Assembly (NCBI RefSeq): GCF_900109525.1
Contig: NZ_FOAN01000012.1
Location: forward strand, 1 to 64,000
Origin: Allobosea lupini
GTDB lineage: Bacteria > Pseudomonadota > Alphaproteobacteria > Rhizobiales > Beijerinckiaceae
Reading direction: 5' to 3'
Length of the DNA stretch: 64,000 nt
Part shown: positions 10,401 through 17,673 of the stretch, piece after piece
How positions within the stretch are numbered: the stretch's first letter is position 1
Layout of the letters: each line of letters opens with the position of its first letter
Program-made: the position numbers and the translations under genes
The notes under the pieces: generated by a model
The model's input: the letters and a program-made list of their open reading frames with translations, nothing else
Told to the model about the DNA's origin: nothing
Database searches by the model: none

Positions 10401-10746
10401 CTGGCGCGATGTCGCCGGCATTCTGCGCTCGTTCGATTATGCGCTCGAGGCAGCACGCCGCAGCCCTGCCGCGGCAAGCCACGACGGCGCATATGCCACC
10501 CTTGCGGCCGCGTTCAGGGAGAGAATGCCTCAGGCGCTGTTGCAAGCCTATTCAGAGGCGACCGCCGAACGGCGCGGCGATGGGTCCAAGGATGATAGAG
10601 CATTGCTCGATCTGTTCATGGTCGAGAAGGCCGCCTACGAGATCAATTACGAGGTTAGCAACCGGCCCGACTGGCTCGGCGTCCCCTTGCGGGGGTTGAC
10701 CGACCTCATCGATCGATTGCTGAGCGGGAAAGCTGCGAATGAGTGA
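7465..10746 (+). CDS. treS: Trehalose synthase/maltokinase fusion
   Basis: Bifunctional cytoplasmic enzyme, 1093 aa. The N-terminal GH13 domain (residues about 12-555) isomerises trehalose and maltose: WYKDAVVYQLHVKSFFDANG opens the barrel, with catalytic D215 (LRLDAVPYLIERDG), E257 (LLAEANMWPED) and D323 (FLRNHDELT). From about residue 570 follows a maltokinase (Mak/Pep2) domain: cap region PPYLAKRRWFAAKDQ, then the kinase catalytic loop IHGDFHLGQT (D944) and metal-binding IIDFEGEP. The kinase makes maltose-1-phosphate for GlgE, so the fusion feeds the gene just upstream. The start ATG at 7465 overlaps the glgE stop; a second ATG follows directly at 7468. The stop overlaps the glgB start by 8 bases. 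Fusions of this kind are known in many bacteria. Confidence 0.96.
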   Translation: MMDASLIQTVAADAADPQWYKDAVVYQLHVKSFFDANGDGIGDFPGLMAKLDYIVELGATAIWLLPFYPSPRLDDGYDISEYKAVHPDYGTAADVRRFIRAAHERGLRVITELVINHTSDQHPWFQRARRARPGSAHRNFYVWSDDDKLYSGTRIIFLDTERSNWTWDPVAKAYFWHRFYSHQPDLNFDNPAVLKAVLGVMKFWLELGVDGLRLDAVPYLIERDGTSNENLPETHDILRKIRAELDATFPNRMLLAEANMWPEDTQAYFGAGDECHMAFHFPLMPRMYMAIAQDDRFPITDIMRQTPDIPENCQWAIFLRNHDELTLEMVTDKERDYLWNFYASDRRARINLGIRRRLAPLLERDRRRVELMTNLLLSMPGTPVIYYGDELGMGDNIFLGDRDGVRTPMQWSPDRNGGFSVADPASLVLPPIMDPLYGFSAVNVEAQTRDRHSLLNWTRRILAVRKEHKAFGRGTLRFLYPKNRKAFAYLREHDGETILCVSNLSRSAQAFELDLSEFAGRHPVEMLGNSVFPAIGQLTYLLTLPPYSFYWFLLVEGAQAPSWHAQAPEPMPDYTTFVLRGGPDEMITPQHRREFETNILPPYLAKRRWFAAKDQKLDSARVALTARIGPNREMALVAVEATHGGGGERYLLPLGISWDEEVTTALQQQLALARVRRGRRTGFLTDAFALPGFIHELLRLLKAGAEVRSASGVVSFKPTAAFGAIEIVPEDPVRWLSAEQSNSSVVVDHKVMLKLFRRLAPGRHPEAEMMRALTERGFANAPAQLGEIVHVPEEGEEEVLGVVQAFIPGEGDAWDWAASYLGRVLDELSREGADLADLLSTFESFAAILGRRLGEMHVALSQPTDDDAFAPVSADDAQVERWVKRIEGRVLTACENLGRQRHQFGEDERVLADSVLSRQNALVALVKRLCKAGRGSLLHRIHGDFHLGQTLVSSGDVMIIDFEGEPSQPLAERRAKDSGWRDVAGILRSFDYALEAARRSPAAASHDGAYATLAAAFRERMPQALLQAYSEATAERRGDGSKDDRALLDLFMVEKAAYEINYEVSNRPDWLGVPLRGLTDLIDRLLSGKAANE

Positions 10747-12934
10747 TCGGAAACTAGAGCGGATGCCGCCGCTGGATCCGGAGATCGCGGCAGCCCTGGC
10801 GCGCGGGCAATTTGGTGATCCCTTCGCTGTGCTCGGCCCGCACCCGGGCCCTGACGGAAGGTTCGTGCGCGTGTTCGCGCCCGGCGCCCAGTCCGTCGCG
10901 GTGATGCAAGGCGAACAGCGCGAGCGGATCGAACTGGCCAGGCGCGATGCGCCCGGGCTCTTCGAGGGTCCGATCGGGGAAGGCGCCTACCTGCTCGCAA
11001 TCTCCTGGCCGGGCGGCGAGCAAATCACTGAGGACCCTTATGCCTTCGCCCCTGTGCTAGGAGATTTAGATCTCCATCTGATCGGCGAGGGCCGGCATCA
11101 GCGGCTCGCGGATGTGCTCGGCTCCAATCTTGCGATGGTGGACGCCGTGCCCGGCGTGCGCTTCGCTGTCTGGGCTCCCAATGCCAGCCGAGTGTCGGTC
11201 ATCGGCGGTTTCAACAGCTGGGACGGGCGACGCCATGTCATGCGGCGGCGCGGCGGCAGCGGCATCTGGGAGCTTTTCATACCGCGGCTCGGCAGCGGCG
11301 AACTCTACAAATACGAGATCGTCGACCGACACGGCCAAGTCTTGCCGCATAAGGCAGACCCGGTAGCGCGAACGGCCGAGCGCCAGCCGGGCACGGCTTC
11401 CGTCGTGCCGCGGCCACCCTCCCATGTCTGGCGCGATGACGCATGGATGAGATCGCGCGCCGCCCGCCATAAGGCGACGTCCCCGATCTCGATCTACGAG
11501 TTACACGCTAGCTCATGGGCGCATGCTTCGGACGGAACGACGCTAGACTGGCGCGGTCTGGCGGCTCGACTGGTTCCCTATGCCAAGGAGATGGGCTTCA
11601 CTCATATCGAGCTCTTGCCCGTGGCAGAGCATCCGTTCACAGGGTCTTGGGGCTATCAGCCGCTCGGCCTCTACGCTCCGACCCGGCGTTTCGGCGATCC
11701 GGAGGACTTCGCGATCTTCGTCGACGCCTGCCACCAAGAGGGCATCGGCGTGATCGTCGACTGGGTGCCGGCGCATTTCCCTTCCGACGCGCATGGCCTG
11801 GCGCGCTTCGACGGAACCGCGCTCTACGAGCACGAGGATCCCAGCGAGGGGTTCCACAAGGACTGGAACACGCTGATCTACAATTTCGGTCGCCGCGAGG
11901 TCGCAGGCTTCCTGATCGGCAGCGCGCTGCACTGGCTCGAGCATTTTCATGTCGACGGCCTGCGGGTCGATGCCGTGGCCTCGATGCTCTACCGCGACTA
12001 CAGCCGCAATCCCGGCGAATGGCGGCCGAACATCCACGGCGGACGCGAAAATCTCGAGGCCATCGACTTCCTGCGCCATCTCAATGAGGTGGTGGTGGAG
12101 CGGCATCCCGGCGCCATCATGATCGCTGAGGAATCGACGGCCTGGCCCGGTGTCACGCGTCCGACCGGCGAGGGCGGCCTCGGCTTCCACTACAAGTGGA
12201 ACATGGGCTGGATGCACGATACGCTGCACTATCAGGCACGCGATCCGATCCATCGCAGGCACCATCATCATGAGATGACCTTCGGCCTGGTGTATGCCTT
12301 CGCCGAGCACTTCGTCCTGCCGCTTTCGCACGACGAGGTGGTGCACGGCAAAGGCTCGCTGCTCGGCAAGATGCCAGGCGACCGCTGGACCAAGCTGGCC
12401 GGGCTGCGCGCCTACTTCTCGTTCATGTGGACACACCCGGGCAAGAAGCTGCTGTTCATGGGTGGCGAGATCGCCCAGGAGCGCGAGTGGGACCACGACG
12501 GCGAAATCGATTGGGACCTGCTCCAGGATCCCGGCCATGCGGGCATGCAGCGCCTGATCAGGGATCTCAACCGCATTTACCGCGAGCATGCGGCGCTGCA
12601 CGCCACCGACTCCGACCCGAATGGCTTCCGATGGGTGGTGCAGGACGATCGCGACAACAGTGTCTTCGCTTTTGTCCGCCAGAAGCCTGGCTCTCCGACG
12701 GTGCTCGTGGTGGCGAACCTGACACCTGTGCCGCGATCGGGCTACCGACTGGGCGTGCCGGGGGCGGGCACATGGCGCGAGGCGCTCAACAGCGACTCGG
12801 CCTTCTACGGCGGCTCCGGAGTGGGGAATGGCGGCGGTGTCCGGGCGATCGATGCAGCCAGTCACGGCTATCCAGCCAGCGTCGATCTCGTATTGCCGCC
12901 GCTCGCGACGCTGGTCTTCGTCGCCGAGACCTGA
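10739..12934 (+). CDS. glgB: 1,4-alpha-glucan branching enzyme
   Basis: 731 aa, normal length. It adds alpha-1,6 branches to the glucan made by GlgE or GlgA. Two N-terminal beta domains are seen: an N1 module (GQFGDPFAVLGPHPG) and a CBM48 module (RFAVWAPNASRVSVIGGFNSW). The GH13 barrel follows with the branching-enzyme landmarks GSWGYQPLGLYAPTRRFG, nucleophile D411 (GLRVDAVASMLYRDYSR), acid/base E464 (IMIAEESTAWP) and D532 (LPLSHDEVVHGKGSLLGKM). The start overlaps the treS/mak stop, so it is the third gene of a coupled operon; treZ follows after 31 bases. Confidence 0.97.
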   Translation: MSDRKLERMPPLDPEIAAALARGQFGDPFAVLGPHPGPDGRFVRVFAPGAQSVAVMQGEQRERIELARRDAPGLFEGPIGEGAYLLAISWPGGEQITEDPYAFAPVLGDLDLHLIGEGRHQRLADVLGSNLAMVDAVPGVRFAVWAPNASRVSVIGGFNSWDGRRHVMRRRGGSGIWELFIPRLGSGELYKYEIVDRHGQVLPHKADPVARTAERQPGTASVVPRPPSHVWRDDAWMRSRAARHKATSPISIYELHASSWAHASDGTTLDWRGLAARLVPYAKEMGFTHIELLPVAEHPFTGSWGYQPLGLYAPTRRFGDPEDFAIFVDACHQEGIGVIVDWVPAHFPSDAHGLARFDGTALYEHEDPSEGFHKDWNTLIYNFGRREVAGFLIGSALHWLEHFHVDGLRVDAVASMLYRDYSRNPGEWRPNIHGGRENLEAIDFLRHLNEVVVERHPGAIMIAEESTAWPGVTRPTGEGGLGFHYKWNMGWMHDTLHYQARDPIHRRHHHHEMTFGLVYAFAEHFVLPLSHDEVVHGKGSLLGKMPGDRWTKLAGLRAYFSFMWTHPGKKLLFMGGEIAQEREWDHDGEIDWDLLQDPGHAGMQRLIRDLNRIYREHAALHATDSDPNGFRWVVQDDRDNSVFAFVRQKPGSPTVLVVANLTPVPRSGYRLGVPGAGTWREALNSDSAFYGGSGVGNGGGVRAIDAASHGYPASVDLVLPPLATLVFVAET

Positions 12935-12965
12935 GCCGGTGCGCCCATGAAACGAGAGGCTAGCC

Positions 12966-14723
12966 ATGCTCGATGCCAGTCGTGACATCGCTGCCGCATC
13001 CCCAAGCGCGATACCTCGCTTCGGGGCGTGGCGAGAGAAGAACGAAACCGTTTTCCGGATCTGGGCGCCGGCCATCGCAAAACTCTCAATCGAGATCGAT
13101 GGATCTGCCGGGGTGGCAATGGCTCCGCTCGCCAATGGCTGGCATGAATACCGCGCAGATCTCCCCTTCGGAACGCGCTATCGCTATCTGCTGCCTGACG
13201 GCACCGCCATACCTGATCCGGCCTCGCGCCGGCAGGAGGGCGGCGTCCATGGCGAAAGCGTGTTGGTCTCGCCGGACGATCATGTCTGGCGCTGCCCCGA
13301 CTGGCGCGGCCGGCCCTGGCGGGAGACGATCCTCTACGAGCTGCATGTCGGCCTGCTCGGCGGCTTCGTCGGGGTCGAGCGCGAACTGCCGCGGCTGGCG
13401 GAATTGGGCATCACGGCGATCGAACTGATGCCGATCGCCGATTTTCCCGGCAGCCGGAACTGGGGCTATGACGGCGTGCTGCAATTCGCGCCCGCTGCGG
13501 CCTACGGCAGCGCGGCAGAGCTCAAAAGCCTGATCGACCGGGCTCATGAGCTCGGCCTCAGCGTTTTTCTCGATGTTGTGTTCAACCATTTCGGTCCTGA
13601 TGGCTGCTATCTGCACACCCATTCGCCGGAGTTCTTCAAAGCCGGAAGCCAGACGCCCTGGGGGGCTGGCATCGACTTCGATCGGCCCGAGGTTCGCGCC
13701 TTCTATCGGGCTTGCGCGGTTCAATGGCTCGACGAGTTCCGCTTCGACGGGCTGAGGTTTGATGCGGTCCACGCCATTCCCTCCGCCGAGTTCCTGCTCG
13801 AGCTCGAGCAGGACATTCGCGCGGCACTGCCGCGCGAGCGGCATATTCATCTCGTCGTCGAGAACGAGGACAATGACGCCGATCTACTCGGCGCCTATGA
13901 CGCGCAATGGAACGACGATTTTCATCACGCCGTCCATGTCCTGCTGACCGGCGAGACGCGAACCTATTATGCGAGCTTCGCGCCGGCGCCTTTGCGCCAT
14001 CTCGCCCGGATCCTCGAGAGCGGCTTTGCCTTCCAGGGCGAGGTGACGCCGAGCCGGGGGCGGCCGCGCGGGAAGCCGAGCGGCCATCTCGCGCCGAGCC
14101 GCTTCGTCAATTGCCTGCAGAACCACGACCAGATCGGGAACCGACTTTTCGGCGAGCGACTGCTCGCTCTGGCGGAGCCTGCCAAGGTCAAGGTCGCAGC
14201 AGCGCTGCTGCTGCTCAATCCGCAGATACCGATGCTGTTCATGGGCGAGGAGCACGGCAGCCGCACGCCTTTCTATTACTTCACCGACCACAACGAAGAG
14301 TTGGCCCAGGCGGTCCGCGAAGGGCGCAAGCGCGAATTCGCGCATGAGGACCATGGCGGCGACCCGCTTGCGCTCGATCCGAACGCAGCCGACACCTTTG
14401 AAGCCTCGCGACCGCAGCCGGGCGACGATGCGTATGATTGGCTCGCACTTTATCGCGAACTGATCGGAGTCCGGCGCCGCCTGATTGTACCCGATCTCGA
14501 CAATTGCCGCAGCACGGGCGCCGAGCCGCTGGGCGCGCAGGCGCTTAAGGCGATCTGGCGCCTGGGCAGGTGCTCGCTCGTTCTGTTCGCGAATTTCGGC
14601 GAGGAGGCTGTCAAAGCACCATCGTCCGCCGGCCGAGCGATCTTCTCGCTTGGCACTGCCGTCCTCGAAGCCGATGCGGTGCAACTCGAGGGTCCGTCGT
14701 TCCTGGCTCTTCTGTCCGACTGA
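12966..14723 (+). CDS. treZ: Malto-oligosyltrehalose trehalohydrolase
   Basis: 585 aa. TreZ releases free trehalose from malto-oligosyltrehalose made by TreY. The CBM48-like N-terminal domain (FRIWAPAIAKLSIEIDG) precedes a GH13 barrel: LYELHVGLLGGFVGVERELP, LMPIADFPGSRNWGYDGV (a TreZ hallmark), nucleophile D266 (GLRFDAVHAI), acid/base E299 (LVVENEDND) and D388 (CLQNHDQIGNR). The typical LFMGEEHGSRTPFYYFTDH segment is present. It is the fourth gene of the plus-strand operon; the stop is only 5 bases from the end of convergent treY, so the two partner genes meet tail to tail with no room for a terminator. Confidence 0.96.
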   Translation: MLDASRDIAAASPSAIPRFGAWREKNETVFRIWAPAIAKLSIEIDGSAGVAMAPLANGWHEYRADLPFGTRYRYLLPDGTAIPDPASRRQEGGVHGESVLVSPDDHVWRCPDWRGRPWRETILYELHVGLLGGFVGVERELPRLAELGITAIELMPIADFPGSRNWGYDGVLQFAPAAAYGSAAELKSLIDRAHELGLSVFLDVVFNHFGPDGCYLHTHSPEFFKAGSQTPWGAGIDFDRPEVRAFYRACAVQWLDEFRFDGLRFDAVHAIPSAEFLLELEQDIRAALPRERHIHLVVENEDNDADLLGAYDAQWNDDFHHAVHVLLTGETRTYYASFAPAPLRHLARILESGFAFQGEVTPSRGRPRGKPSGHLAPSRFVNCLQNHDQIGNRLFGERLLALAEPAKVKVAAALLLLNPQIPMLFMGEEHGSRTPFYYFTDHNEELAQAVREGRKREFAHEDHGGDPLALDPNAADTFEASRPQPGDDAYDWLALYRELIGVRRRLIVPDLDNCRSTGAEPLGAQALKAIWRLGRCSLVLFANFGEEAVKAPSSAGRAIFSLGTAVLEADAVQLEGPSFLALLSD

Positions 14724-14728
14724 CGACG

Positions 14729-17305
14729 CTATCGTTCGGCGATCGCGACGCGGCAGGGCAAATCACCGCCGGCCTCCCCTGGCGCCAAGGCATGACCGGA
14801 TACTGAGCCGCCGATGAGCGGCGTCCATTCGCCGCCGACCGCCGGCAGTTCGATCATCGTGTCCTGCCACCACGCAGACGGAAGCGTCAGCGCGGGCGAG
14901 ATCATCGAGGCGCATCGGAGCGGGATAACGACGAGAAGAGCGGCAGACTGCGTCTCGCGCACGAAGGCGACGACATCATTCTGTCGCGTGCCCGTGACCG
15001 AGAGCGGACGATAAGGCGCCCCGATAAAGAGATCCGGCTTCGCACGCCTCGCCTGGAGGAGCCGATGCAGCACCTGCTGCTTGAGCCGGCCGTCGCGCCA
15101 GCGATGGCGGAGCATGCTCTCGTCAGCTTCGGATGCCAGCGCCTGTATGCGCGCCGCAAAGTCGACCGGCCGGCGATTGTCCGGGTCGACCATGCTCAGA
15201 TCCCAGAACTCGGTGCCCTGATAGGTATCGGGCACGCCCGGCGCCGTGCATTGCAGGATCAACTGCACGATGCCGTTGAGCGCAGCGGCCGGCGCGATAG
15301 TGCCGACATGATCCTCGATCGAACGAAGGAACGTCGCGCTGCGCGAGGGATCGAGCGCCCCACGCAGGAATAGCTCCGCAACCTGCTCATAACTCTCGTT
15401 GGGAGAGAGCCATCCGGTCTTCAGCTTTGCTTCGCGCAAGGCCTTGCGCCACCAAGCGCTGAGCCGATCCGCGAATTCGCCGGCCACGGCGGATCCATCA
15501 AGTGGCCAGCTGCCAACGAGCATCTGGTAGAGCTGGTATTCATCGCCCCGATCGAGCTCAGCCGGGCGGATGGCATCGTTGAGGGCGAACCAGCCCTCCA
15601 CCGTTTCTCGCCAGCGCTGCGCATCCTCGCTGATCACGGCGAGGCGCGCGCGGACATCGGCGCCGCGCTTGTGGTCGTGGGTGGCGAGGGCAAGCATTGA
15701 GCGCGGCTGGGCCGTGACCCGCTCCCGCATCAGGTCGTGGAATTCCGTGACAGACAGCGCCAGCCGCGCCGCGTCGAAGCCGACGTCGTTGCGCGAGAGC
15801 AGGCGCCCATACCGATAGAAGGCGGTATCCTCGACGCTGCGTGCAGCCAATGGCGAGGTCAACTGGTTGAAACGTTGCACGGCCGCAGCGCGAAGGTCGG
15901 CCGGAAGCTCGGACTCGCGGCCGGTCATCGCCGCGCCGATGAAGTCGAGGGCGAGATGTTCCGCCTGCGGCTGCGCCCGCGTCGTTTCGAGCGCGTCCTG
16001 GAAGAACGGCCCGGGATCTTCGATCCCATCCGCGCCGATCAGATAGGTGCGGTAACTGTGCATGTTGCAGACCAGCGCCGCCGTCGCCCGCCGCATGGCG
16101 CCGCGCGGAATGTCGACGTCGCGGCCCGCGGCCGCCGCCAGCGCCATGAGCCTGTCGACGACATATTCAAGCTGCCCCTCGAAGCCGTGTTCGAGGACCT
16201 CGCGCCGGGCACTCTGCTCCTCGTCGGAGAAGGCGGCCGGCCGGCCGCTGACCTCGGACCAGAGCGAAGCCAGGGCCGGTTCGGCGCGGCCGTCATGGAG
16301 CAGGGCCGCGACCTGGTCCATGAAATCATAGCCGGTGGTGCCGTCAACGCCCCAATCGGCGGGGAGATGCTCGCCGGGCGCCAGGATCTTCTCGACGATT
16401 AGCCAGGCAGGGCCTGGCGTCGCCCAGCTCGGACGCCGTGGCGACAAGGTTTCCAGCCGCGCGCGCAGTTTCGCGCAATAGCCCGCAGGATCGGACAGCC
16501 CGTCGACATGGTCGATCCGAAGGCCGTCGATCAACCCTTCTTCGTAGAATGCGAAAGCGAGGCGATGAGCCGCCTCGAACGCGTCCGGTTCTTCGATGCG
16601 GATACCAGCAAGCTGTGTGACCTCGAAGAAGCGACGCCAGTTCAGTCGGTCGGAGGCGTTGCGCCAGTAGTCGAGATGGTAATGCTGGCGCTCGATCAGG
16701 GCACGGAGACTTTCACCGTCCCACTCGGCTTCGGCGCCTCCGGCCGCCCGGATTTCGGCATCGTCTTCCTCGCGTACCGGAAACAGATGCTCGCTATAAC
16801 GCAAGGCAAAGCCCTGCCGGGACGGGTCGTCGACCAGCGCGATCTTGCCCTGATCGAGTGCATCGCCAAAGGGCTCGCCAAGGAACGGCAGATGGATCCG
16901 CCCGGCGAGGACCGGATCGCCCTCATCGAAATCGACGTCAAACCAGGTCGCAAAGACGCTGCCTCGCCCCCGCTTGAGCAGGTCCAGCCACATGGCATTA
17001 TCATCGCCGCCCACCGCCACATGGTTCGGCACGATATCGAGGATTATGCCGATGCCTTCGCAGCGGAACGCCTCGGCCATCGCGCGAAAACCCTTGGCGC
17101 CGCCAAGCTCGGGATTGATCTCGTCGTAGCTAATGACGTCGTAGCCGTGCAGCGAACCGGAACGCGCCGCAAGAATGGGCGACGAATAGACATGGCTGAT
17201 GCCGAGCTGCCGCAGATAGCCGGCAAGATCGCAAGCCTTCGAAAACGGAAAGTCGCGGTGAAACTGGAGGCGGTAGGTCGAGACCACCGCGTTGAGTTGG
17301 TGCAA
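14729..17305 (-). CDS. treY: Malto-oligosyltrehalose synthase
   Basis: 858 aa, GH13. TreY converts the reducing-end alpha-1,4 linkage of a maltodextrin into an alpha,alpha-1,1 linkage; TreZ, encoded convergently, then cuts off trehalose. Family landmarks are STYRLQFHRDFPFSKACDL at the N terminus, LGISHVYSSPILAARSGSLH, DIVPNHVAVGGDDNAMWLD, nucleophile region GLRIDHVDGLSDP and a C-terminal GVPDTYQGTEFWDLSMVDPD. The start is the first Met in MHQLNAVVSTYRLQFHRDFP. No EcfG-type site is visible directly upstream; transcription may come through from malQ, 369 bases upstream on the same strand, across a small gene encoded on the opposite strand. Confidence 0.96.
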   Translation of the reverse strand: MHQLNAVVSTYRLQFHRDFPFSKACDLAGYLRQLGISHVYSSPILAARSGSLHGYDVISYDEINPELGGAKGFRAMAEAFRCEGIGIILDIVPNHVAVGGDDNAMWLDLLKRGRGSVFATWFDVDFDEGDPVLAGRIHLPFLGEPFGDALDQGKIALVDDPSRQGFALRYSEHLFPVREEDDAEIRAAGGAEAEWDGESLRALIERQHYHLDYWRNASDRLNWRRFFEVTQLAGIRIEEPDAFEAAHRLAFAFYEEGLIDGLRIDHVDGLSDPAGYCAKLRARLETLSPRRPSWATPGPAWLIVEKILAPGEHLPADWGVDGTTGYDFMDQVAALLHDGRAEPALASLWSEVSGRPAAFSDEEQSARREVLEHGFEGQLEYVVDRLMALAAAAGRDVDIPRGAMRRATAALVCNMHSYRTYLIGADGIEDPGPFFQDALETTRAQPQAEHLALDFIGAAMTGRESELPADLRAAAVQRFNQLTSPLAARSVEDTAFYRYGRLLSRNDVGFDAARLALSVTEFHDLMRERVTAQPRSMLALATHDHKRGADVRARLAVISEDAQRWRETVEGWFALNDAIRPAELDRGDEYQLYQMLVGSWPLDGSAVAGEFADRLSAWWRKALREAKLKTGWLSPNESYEQVAELFLRGALDPSRSATFLRSIEDHVGTIAPAAALNGIVQLILQCTAPGVPDTYQGTEFWDLSMVDPDNRRPVDFAARIQALASEADESMLRHRWRDGRLKQQVLHRLLQARRAKPDLFIGAPYRPLSVTGTRQNDVVAFVRETQSAALLVVIPLRCASMISPALTLPSAWWQDTMIELPAVGGEWTPLIGGSVSGHALAPGEAGGDLPCRVAIAER

Positions 17306-17413
17306 GGTGATTCTCCCGGCTCGAGCGGCGTCGATGCCCGCGCCTCGTCAACGTTCGAGATCAGCGGCGGTTCGGCCGCTTCCGCAGCGGTCAAAAAATC
17401 AGCGGCGGCGGGC

Positions 17414-17438
17414 GGAACCGCATGCGCATGGCCGCGTT
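17414..17438 (+). promoter_or_regulatory. EcfG-type promoter before a small plus-strand gene
   Basis: GGAAC at 17414-17418, 16 bases, CGTT at 17435-17438: an exact match to the EcfG consensus. It lies 21 bases before the ATG at 17459, and the GGAGGT ribosome site sits between them. Confidence 0.7.
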
Positions 17439-17458
17439 CGCGCATCGGAGGTGCTCCG

Positions 17459-17665
17459 ATGGATATTGCGCCGATCAGGTCGCCCCTCGACATGCAGCGG
17501 GTTGAGATGCGGATCGCAGCCCTGGCCGCAGTCGAGAGAGGTGTTGTCGAAGAGCTCGAATATGACGCTTTGCAGGACGCCATCGAGCACTATCGCTGCA
17601 TCACAGACTGGCCTTCCGCACAGGTAAAGGCAGAGTGGAGCGGACGGGCTGCCATCGAAGTCTAA
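17459..17665 (+). CDS. Small acidic helical protein, 68 aa, antisense to the malQ-treY gap
   Basis: Not recognised. The ATG has an ideal ribosome site (GGAGGT, 6-base spacing) and an exact EcfG-type promoter immediately upstream, which together identify the coding strand. The product is Ala/Glu-rich and probably all-helical (MRIAALAAVERGVVEELEY and DALQDAIEHYRCITDW), with one Cys and no membrane segment. It lies in the 369-base gap between malQ and treY, which are both on the other strand, and its 3' end stops 9 bases short of the malQ stop codon. A competing minus-strand frame (17399-17677) has no ribosome site and poor composition. Likely a stress-induced small protein; its transcript would be antisense to a malQ-treY readthrough mRNA. 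Confidence 0.6.
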   Translation: MDIAPIRSPLDMQRVEMRIAALAAVERGVVEELEYDALQDAIEHYRCITDWPSAQVKAEWSGRAAIEV

Positions 17666-17673
17666 TCGCATCG

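Noticed and set aside
11543..13135. Minus-strand 530-codon frame opposite glgB and the start of treZ
   Set aside because: Shadow of glgB, whose catalytic motifs are unmistakable.
16508..17665. Long plus-strand frame across treY, 385 codons
   Set aside because: It is the antisense shadow of treY; only its last 69 codons (17459-17665) have their own ribosome site and promoter, and those were kept as a separate gene.
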